Assembly: GCF_024362695.1 (NCBI RefSeq)
Contig: NW_026063275.1
Span: 1 to 64,000, forward strand
Length of the DNA stretch: 64,000 nucleotides
Source: Pectinophora gossypiella
Taxonomy: Eukaryota; Arthropoda; Insecta; Lepidoptera; Gelechiidae
Direction: 5' to 3'
Made by a program: the position numbers and the translations under genes. Every line of letters starts with the position of its first letter. The first letter of the stretch is position 1. The notes beneath the pieces are model-generated. The model saw only the letters and a program-made list of their open reading frames with translations. It had not been told where the DNA came from and searched no databases. Shown here piece after piece: positions 1 to 9,600 of this stretch.

Positions 1-3000
1 TAAGAAGAAATGCAAAGAACACAATTTAGCGTGACATAGCTCTAACCAGATCCACTGGAAAACATAAAACCATGTAAAACCCTAAGTTTTAGTTTAGCTC
101 ATACACGATATTATGTTTTTTGAGGAACCGTCTCATGCGAAACAGTGTTATATTGAAAAGTATTGTAAAAAGAAATGCAAAAAACACAATTTAGCGTGAC
201 ATAGCTCTAACCAGATCCACTGGAAAACATAAAACCATGTAAAACCCTAAGTTTTTGTTTAGTTCATACACGATATTATGTTTTTTGAGGAACCGTCTCA
301 TGCGAAACAGTGTTCTATTGAAAAGTATTGTAAGGAGAAATGCAAAGAACACAATTTAGCGTGACATAGCTCTAACCAGATCCACTGGAAAATATAAAAC
401 CATGTAAAACCCTAAGTTTTAGTTTAGCTCATACACGATATTATGTTTTTTGAGGAACCGTCTCATGCGAAACAGTGTTATATTGAAAAGTATTGTAAAA
501 AGAAATGCAAAAAACACCATTTAGCGTGACATAGCTCTAACCAGATCCACTGGAAAACATAAAACCATGTAAAACCCTAAGTTTTTGTTTAGTTCATACA
601 CGATATTATGTTTTTTGAGGAACCGTCTCATGCGAAACAGTGTTCTATTGAAAAGTATTGCAAGAAGAAAAGCAAAGAACACAATTTAGCGTGACATAGC
701 TCTAACCAGATCCACTGGAAAACATAAAACCATATAAAACCTAAGTTTTAGTTTAGCTCATACACGATATTATGTTTTTTGAGGAACCGTCTCATGCGAA
801 ACAGTGTTCTATTGAAAAGTATTGCAAGAAGAAACGCAAAGAACACAATTTAGCGTGACATAGCTCTAACCAGATCCACTGGAAAACATAAAACCATGTA
901 AAACCCTAAGTTTTTGTTTAGTTCATACACGATATTATGTTTTTTGAGGAACCGTCTCATGCGAAACAGTGTTCTATTGAAAAGTATTGCAAGAAGAAAC
1001 GCAAAGAACACAATTTAGCGTGACATAGCTCTAACCAGATCCACTGGAAAACATAAAACCATGTAAAACCCTAAGTTTTTGTTTAGCTCATACACGATAT
1101 TATGTTTTTTGAGGAACCGTGTCATGCGAAACAGTGTTCTATTGAAAAGTATTGTAAGAAGAAATGCAAAGAACACAATTTAGCGTGACATAGCTCTAAC
1201 CAGATCCACTGGAAAACATAAAACCATGTAAAACCCTAAGTTTTAGTTTAGCTCATACACGATATTATGTTTTTTGAGGAACCGTCTCATGCGAAACAGT
1301 GTTATATTGAAAAGTATTGTAAAAAGAAATGCAAAAAACACCATTTAGCGTGACATAGCTCTAACCAGATCCACTGGAAAACATAAAACCATGTAAAACC
1401 CTAAGTTTTTGTTTAGTTCATACACGATATTATGTTTTTTGAGGAACCGTCTCATGCGAAACAGTGTTCTATTGAAAAGTATTGTAAGGAGAAATGCAAA
1501 GAACACAATTTAGCGTGACATAGCTCTAACCAGATCCACTGGAAAATATAAAACCATGTAAAACCCTAAGTTTTAGTTTAGCTCATACACGATATTATGT
1601 TTTTTGAGGAACCGTCTCATGCGAAACAGTGTTATATTGAAAAGTATTGTAAAAAGAAATGCAAAAAACACCATTTAGCGTGACATAGCTCTAACCAGAT
1701 CCACTGGAAAACATAAAACCATGTAAAACCCTAAGTTTTTGTTTAGTTCATACACGATATTATGTTTTTTGAGGAACCGTCTCATGCGAAACAGTGTTCT
1801 ATTGAAAAGTATTGCAAGAAGAAATGCAAAGAACACAATTTAGCGTGACATAGCTCTAACCAGATCCACTGGAAAACATAAAACCATATAAAACCTAAGT
1901 TTTAGTTTAGCTCATACACGATATTATGTTTTTTGAGGAACCGTCTCATGCGAAACAGTGTTCTATTGAAAAGTATTGCAAGAAGAAACGCAAAGAACAC
2001 AATTTAGCGTGACATAGCTCTAACCAGATCCACTGGAAAACATAAAACCATGTAAAACCCTAAGTTTTTGTTTAGCTCATACACGATATTATGTTTTTCG
2101 AGGAACCGTGTCATGCGAAACAGTGTTCTATTGAAAAGTATTGTAAGAAGAATGCAAAGAACACAATTTAGCGTGACATAGCTCTAACCAGATCCACTGG
2201 AAAACATAAAACCATTTAAAAACCTAAGTTTTTGTTTAGCTCATACACGATATTATGTTTTTTGAGGAACCGTCTCATGCGAAACAGTGTTCTATTGAAA
2301 AGTATTGTAAGAAGAAATGCAAAAAACACCATTTAGCGTGACATAGCTCTAACCAGATCCACTGGAAAACATAAAACCATGTAAAACCCTAAGTTTTTGT
2401 TTAGTTCATACACGATATTATGTTTTTTGAGGAACCGTCTCATGCGAAACAGTGTTCTATTGAAAAGTATTGCAAGAAGAAAAGCAAAGAACACAATTTA
2501 GCGTGACATAGCTCTAACCAGATCCACTGGAAAACATAAAACCATGTAAAACCCTAAGTTTTTGTTTAGCTCATACACGATATTATGTTTTTTGAGGAAC
2601 CGTCTCATGCGAAACAGTGTTCTATTGAAAAGTATTGTAAGAAGAAACGCAAAAAACACAATTTAGCGTGACATAGCTCTAACCAGATCCACTGGAAAAC
2701 ATAAAACCATGTAAAACCCTAAGTTTTTGTTTAGTTCATACACGATATTATGTTTTTTGAGGAACCGTCTCATGCGAAACAGTGTTCTATTGAAAAGTAT
2801 TGCAAGAAGAAACGCAAAGAACACAATTTAGCGTGACATAGCTCTAACCAGATCCACTGGAAAACATAAAACCATGTAAAACCCTAAGTTTTTGTTTAGC
2901 TCATACACGATATTATGTTTTTTGAGGAACCGTGTCATGCGAAACAGTGTTCTATTGAAAAGTATTGTAAGAAGAAATGCAAAGAACACAATTTAGCGTG

Positions 3001-3880
3001 ACATAGCTCTAACCAGATCCACTGGAAAACATAAAACCATGTAAAACCCTAAGTTTTAGTTTAGCTCATACACGATATTATGTTTTTTGAGGAACCGTCT
3101 CATGCGAAACAGTGTTATATTGAAAAGTATTGTAAAAAGAAATGCAAAAAACACCATTTAGCGTGACATAGCTCTAACCAGATCCACTGGAAAACATAAA
3201 ACCATGTAAAACCCTAAGTTTTTGTTTAGTTCATACACGATATTATGTTTTTTGAGGAACCGTCTCATGCGAAACAGTGTTCTATTGAAAAGTATTGTAA
3301 GGAGAAATGCAAAGAACACAATTTAGCGTGACATAGCTCTAACCAGATCCACTGGAAAATATAAAACCATGTAAAACCCTAAGTTTTAGTTTAGCTCATA
3401 CACGATATTATGGTTTTTGAGGAACCGTCTCATGCGAAACAGTGTTATATTGAAAAGTATTGTAAAAAGAAATGCAAAAAACACCATTTAGCGTGACATA
3501 GCTCTAACCAGATCCACTGGAAAACATAAAACCATGTAAAACCCTAAGTTTTTGTTTAGTTCATACACGATATTATGTTTTTTGAGGAACCGTCTCATGC
3601 GAAACAGTGTTCTATTGAAAAGTATTGCAAGAAGAAAAGCAAAGAACACAATTTAGCGTGACATAGCTCTAACCAGATCCACTGGAAAACATAAAACCAT
3701 ATAAAACCTAAGTTTTAGTTTAGCTCATACACGATATTATGTTTTTTGAGGAACCGTCTCATGCGAAACAGTGTTCTATTGAAAAGTAATGTAAGAAGAA
3801 ATGCAAAGAATACTATTTAGCGTGACATAGCTCTAACCAGATCCACCGGAAAACATAAAACCATGTAATCCCTAAGTTTT
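1..3880. repeat. 165-bp satellite array with higher-order structure
   Basis: About 23.5 head-to-tail monomers start at 1, 166, 331, 496 and so on; most are 165 bp and a few 164 bp. All share the core TTTAGCGTGACATAGCTC and the block GAGGAACCGTCTCATGCG. Diagnostic variants (TAAGAAG, TAAAAAG, TAAGGAG or CAAGAAG at the monomer start; CCAT or CAAT; TTATATTG or TTCTATTG; GTGTCATG) recur in the same order about every seven monomers: 1-1154, then 1155-2143 lacking one monomer, then 2144-2967 reshuffled, then 2968-3791. The last monomer is degraded and stops near 3880. The array continues off the left edge. No coding capacity is seen. Confidence 0.95.
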
Positions 3881-5868
3881 TATTCTGCACTTACTATGTA
3901 TATTATATTATCATTGTATATTCATGGTAAGTTGGATTTACTGTAGGTGTATGCAAATTAATAACAAGCATAGTTGTTTGTTATTTGCGTCATTATAAGT
4001 AAATAAATAACGAATGTAGACTTAAAAAATAAAACGTAGGTAGTATGTTGGTTATGACTGTACACATATGAATTAAACTATATGCAGTTACTTTCATTTC
4101 TAATAACATTTGGTGTATTTGGTAACATTTAAAACTAAACAATTTTACCAGAATATATAAAATATGACTCGCTTTCTATTTTTTTAACTAAAGGTGTTTT
4201 CTTTTACCTTTAAATTTTTAAGTATTTTTTTTTGTTTTAGCCATATTTGATTTGAAAATTTGAATATCAAAGTTTCACGTTGTTAGGTAGTGCTTTCTTC
4301 TCCAATTATTGTTTTTCCAAGTAGTAGGTATTTTCTAGCAATTTCACTTTATTTAGCCTGTATACATGTATTAATTACTTTATGTATGTTTTTGTATCGA
4401 TGAGTGATCATTCTTCTGTCAATACTGGTGAGACCCGCTTGTGGGAGGCCAGAAATTAACATGATCAAATTTGTTTTTGAATTTGCTTAGAATGGTATAG
4501 AACATTCATTGTTGATTATAGGCTTTATTATTTTTACATACACCATTAAAGGTAAAGCATGATCGTACTTAATATCCTCCTGCGGCTTAGATTTTCAAAC
4601 ACAATAGCGAAACAATGGGATTTGGTTTAAGGACTTTTTTCATGTTTAGCCCATCTGACAGTCGTCATATTTACCCATGTTTATGAATGAAATTGTTCGT
4701 CACTGCCGGATACAGGTAATTATTGACCTATTTTATTCCACAACACAATAAATAATGTTCTAAATAATACTTTTCATTTATATATTTGTAGCCACAAATC
4801 TGTGCAATTGATGAAGCGTCTTTGCTGACACAATGACGATGACCATTCATACACCATTGAATGCTAATGTATAATATTTTACTGTACTGATTCAACGTAC
4901 CATAACACATATTCTTTATTCTGTCCGTTCCATTACATGACACACGAGTTTCACTATGTAGCGTTTATGTGTACTCATTAATCGATTTCCAGCTTGGCAT
5001 TTGTTTAAGTTTTTGAATATTTCCTCGAGCAGACATTTGTAGTAATGTTATTTCTTAAAGTTTCCTTGATGATGAGTAAACAGGCATCCGGGTAGTTTCC
5101 TTTCTTCCTTATATTTATTATTTAAGGCGTATATTTTTTTGTTTACTTAATTCTAACTTAAGTTACTAATATACGCTAGTATAAAATATTCTTTAGTACA
5201 ATTTTAATGGAACTTATATTTTTTACAAATCAATATAATTTGCAAATGTTAAATACATTAAAATGTATACACTACACATTACACAAATTTAATCGGTTAT
5301 AAAAACTTATTTTTCATTATACAATTTTATTTTCCTGAATTAATGCATGAAAATATCAAGTCGTTTGTGTTATAAAGTAGCTAATCCAACTTACCATGAA
5401 TATCGTATTTTTTTTTTATTATTTTAGTAAATATATTTTGGTTACTGCTTAGTGAATGATAAAAAAATAAGTGACTATAATGACAAAGATTAATTTTACT
5501 TAATGTAAGTTAGGTATTGGGTAAAATGCTTTTGAATGATGATTTGTTTAAATATACTTGTAGAAGTATAATTACTGCATAACTTATTGCTTTAAGTTGA
5601 GAAAGTAGCACTTAGGAGAAAAATGTATCAATAAACATTATTGGTGTCTTCATCGAAATATTTTAGTATTAATTTATTGTTTATATACGCACTTAAATTT
5701 GGTAACAATATTATTTGTAAGGCGTTAGCGTTATAAAGTAAAAAATGAACATCAATAAATCATACGTTTGCTCACAAAAAACAAACAGTTTTAGCGCTTA
5801 AACACTGAAACAGAATTCTTTTCAAATAACTTCGAACAATTACCACTTTAATACACCTAAACTAAACA
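3881..5868. other. AT-rich spacer without a recognisable gene
   Basis: Very AT-rich DNA with no recognisable protein or RNA gene. The only structured signal is a perfect 21-bp inverted repeat, 3918-3938 against 5383-5403 (core CATGGTAAGTTGGATT), which could be the ends of a decayed 1.5-kb inverted-repeat element. I see no clear target duplication outside it. A 71-codon open frame on the minus strand (4728-4943) has no recognisable features. Confidence 0.6.
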
Positions 5869-6350
5869 TTGTCCATGTACAGCAAGATCCAGAATACTGA
5901 TTACAGTTTCCGTACTCCCTCCTTTCCAGTCCTAAGCGACATTCAAACCTTCACTGACACGATCATTCCACAGGATACGTCCATCCCTTGTATCCCAGAT
6001 CGCAAGAATCGGCTAGCACGGCATAGCAGCTTGACAGCTAAAACTCACGCAACCATTGTTGATCGACCTACAAAATCCACCGAAAATGCCTACGACGATG
6101 GGAACGACACCGACAGTTCTACTCCGGATCATTCCAACCTGCGACATTCATCCATATGACAGCTTACTTGATCTGAGTGGAACTCAGCTAAAGCAATCGA
6201 GTGATACCTGCCTCCATCTTCCAGCCAGCTCCACTTCACTCCCATGCACCGGTCGCACCCGCAGCCAAGTGTTCATCCTGCCAGTTCCCTTCACGCCCGT
6301 TCTCTCGTCCCCTAAAGATGAGCCTCCACAGCGTTAACGGCTGGGAAGGG
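5869..6350. other. GC-richer patch, possible old mobile-element remnant
   Basis: Base composition changes abruptly from AT-rich flanks to a balanced segment with overlapping open frames on the plus strand (5869-6159 and 6056-6337). The minus strand reads as protein-like stretches broken by stops, for example RTVGVVPIVVG. I do not recognise the family. The compositional shift and broken frames suggest a decayed coding remnant, perhaps from a retroelement, rather than a host exon. The next 300 bases (6350-6657) hold nothing recognisable and may include the 3' end of the Helitron. Confidence 0.3.
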
Positions 6351-6657
6351 CATGCACACATTGCCAATTGATTAACACACATTTTAATTCAGTGATTGTG
6401 ACTAATAAAATGGTAAACCTAGCTTTGAAATTCAATGTAACCATTATCAAATCGAGTGCAAGCTTGTTAAAGTCAGTTCTATCGTTAAATTATACGAAAA
6501 GAAGAAAAAACAAGATAGAATGAATATAAATAATAATTAAAAATTCGCAATAAACGATAATTTCAGCACATGATTTAACCGATCTAAAAAAACCCAATAA
6601 GCTTAATAACAGAGATGAACTGTTCAGTCTTTTCAAGAAGTGCCACCCTAAATAAAG

Positions 6658-9600
6658 TTACGTTAAACTTAAAAGTTCTGATATGATAACGTTATTCGAG
6701 AAAGGTTGGTCATTTTCGATTCGGTGCCTGGGTAGTAGTACTTTTATGTCACGTCTTTCGCGAACGCGACCTAAAGCTACATACAGTTGACCGTGACTAA
6801 ACATATCAGATCTAAGATCGACCCCAACGCGACTAATCGTTTGACCCTGGCTCTTGTGAATAGTCATTGCATAACACACCTGCAATGGAAATTGACGGCG
6901 ACACATCTCGTAAGGGCTGTTATGTTCTATAGGCGCTTTAAAAAGAATTCGAGGGATCAAATAATCTCCTAGTTCACCTTGTTTCCGAACTTTAATAATA
7001 TATGGAGATGTTTCAACAACTATTACTTTGGTGCCATTTACTAAGCCGTCCGCGAAACTAAGATTACGCGTGATTACACAAACACATTCTAATTTTAATT
7101 GTAAGTCGAAATCTGGAACACCTTGTGGTCGAAGTGTATGTAAAAATTCGGGACTAAAATATACTTGATCAGCGTTGTCGCTTAAAACTTTGTCTATGGC
7201 ATAAAAATGTAATACTTCTCCTGGTAGTTTGTCTAAAATAACGGCATTAATTTCTCTAACTGCATCGTTACGGGTGCATAGAATCGCTCTGAAGGAGCAT
7301 ACGCCTGGCTCAGTAAGGGTAACTTCTGGGAATACAAAATCAATTAAATCTTCTAATTCAGTAACATAATCAATGGATTCAAGTTCGACTAATTGCAAAT
7401 CATTATTATTTGTTTCTAACCTAAGAGTAGGTAATAAATTTGAACCCAGTTTTAAAAGAAATTCTGCATACTGTGCGTCATCCTTACATCTCTGTGAAGT
7501 TACCAAACTAAATTTTTTCAATTGTTTCCAAATAGGTGAAGTTTTTAGTGACGCGTTTAATATATCAAAATTCGTTCGTGCTTCTGGGACTACAGGAGGA
7601 ATTTGACGAAAATCTCCTGCAAAAATAATTATTTTAGAACCAAAAATTTTGTCTGACCTCATCAAATCCTGTAATGATCTATTTAATAAATTTATAAGGT
7701 ATTTATGAGCCATCGGCGCCTCATCATACACAATGAGATTAGAATTATAAATCAATTCAGCTCTTTGAGTACCATTTGAGATGTTCCAGTATCCGCTATC
7801 ATCTAATAGATGTAAAGGAAATCTAAACAAGGAATGAGCCGTCATTCCGTTTGTGTAATTTTGAGCAGCAATTGCAGACGATGCACAGGTTAAAACTATA
7901 CCTTTAAGGTTACCGCGGATGTATGCAGTTATGACCTTCAATAAAAGCGTTTTCCCGGTGCCGGCGGGACCATCGATAAAAATCGCACAGTTGTTGGATT
8001 CTCGGTAAACACTATCAACGCAAAGCTTTTCCACGTAATCGAATACGGCACGTTGATCGGGAGATAACTGTGGCAACCACTCTTCTACGTATGATTTCAA
8101 ACTATCTAAATCATATTCAGTGCGTTCCCTATCCAACTCCGTTGACCTATAAACTACTTCCGGCAAACCTTGTTCTATTAACGAAGTTCCGTGTCTGCGT
8201 AGCATTCTATCTATTTGAATGAGGCACATGTTAAACGCGTTTTCTTCGTCATCTGGCACCCTGTAAAGGAAATCTTCGGCCAATTGACGTTTATACGTGT
8301 TCCACAGTGACGCCACTGAGGCACCATTAACAGCCAGCGTTACAAAAAAGCTACGAAGTCGTGGTCCGGTTAAAAAAGTGGAAGCTTCTTCCATAGCCCG
8401 TTCATATTCGACTGCGTCGTCCGCAAGTCCTACGAATTTGGCAGCTTCTTGAAAAGTTGTGCAATTTGGACCTCCAATTTGAAGTAAATCCGCGAAACTA
8501 CGACAAGGGTAAACACTTAAAAGAAGTCTTAAAAAGAACTGTTCACCTCTGTTCGGCGCGACCCAAAATAGACGCGCGACGAGCTCACCCCGCATTCTCC
8601 GCGTAAGAAATTTGCCGTTTTGCATTTGCACCGCCTGAACTGTCTTTAAACATGGATCTTTCGCATGAATGTTATAATTTTCAAAAAAGTCTAAGTAGGA
8701 TACCCGATCAAACTCCTCAGTTAAAGGCCTACTGAAATAGTCTAAAAGATCTGAACCTGCATTATTAACTGCCTCGTTCGCGTGGCCAGGCTTAAAAAAT
8801 ACCGAATTTTGATCGGGCAAATGTACTGTTAACATTTTTACCGTAGGGTTCCTAGCTACAATATCAAATTCGAGAACACGCCACGCTGCTTCGCTAGAAC
8901 TAATATATCGCTTAGTGACATATTGTTCGATTTCATCCTCACGATGTTCTTCATCAACAACGGCAATACGGGCTTCATCAGGTCCTTTTGTCATATATTT
9001 AAATAAATACTTAATTATAGCACGCTGTGTGGACACTTCTAAATTTATGTGAGCATCATATTTTAGGAGAAGAGCAGGATTATAAGGAACGACCCACAAA
9101 TCATTAACTATTACGTCTCTGCCGCGATATTTAATAATCGCCTGATTTTTACTATTGCGACGTAAATGTATAAAACCTCTATCGTCACTGAAGGTGACTG
9201 GTGTTTCTTTTTTTGGAAAATATTTTAAACAGTTTTTTTTCTCACTATTCCAACACGGCAAATTAGTTCGGTAAGGAGGGCCGCATGGACCGTGTATCAT
9301 GTGATCCATGACAACTTTGTATAATAAAGTTTGTGCTGGATCGGGTATGGTAGCTCGAACAAACTTATCAATATCCAGACTTTCTACTGGTCCACCACCT
9401 TCCACTCTAAAAGCAATATGCGCATGTGGTAGTCCTCTTTTTTGGAACTCTATAACATGCATTATATAAACAATTTTTCCGAACCATTTACCCGATTTTA
9501 AATCTTTTAATAACTCTCCGAGTTTTAAGTTGAAAACTCGAGCACAAGTAAGGGGGTCTTTTGATCGACCTGATAATGTTGAATTTTTTATTTCAGGCCA

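Noticed and set aside
1..3880. CRISPR-like regular repeats
   Set aside because: Repeats are 165 bp, contiguous, with no unique spacers, in a eukaryotic genome. This is a satellite.
4728..4943. 71-codon minus-strand ORF in the AT-rich spacer
   Set aside because: No recognisable motif, repeated match or splice site to support it. Length is within chance expectation.
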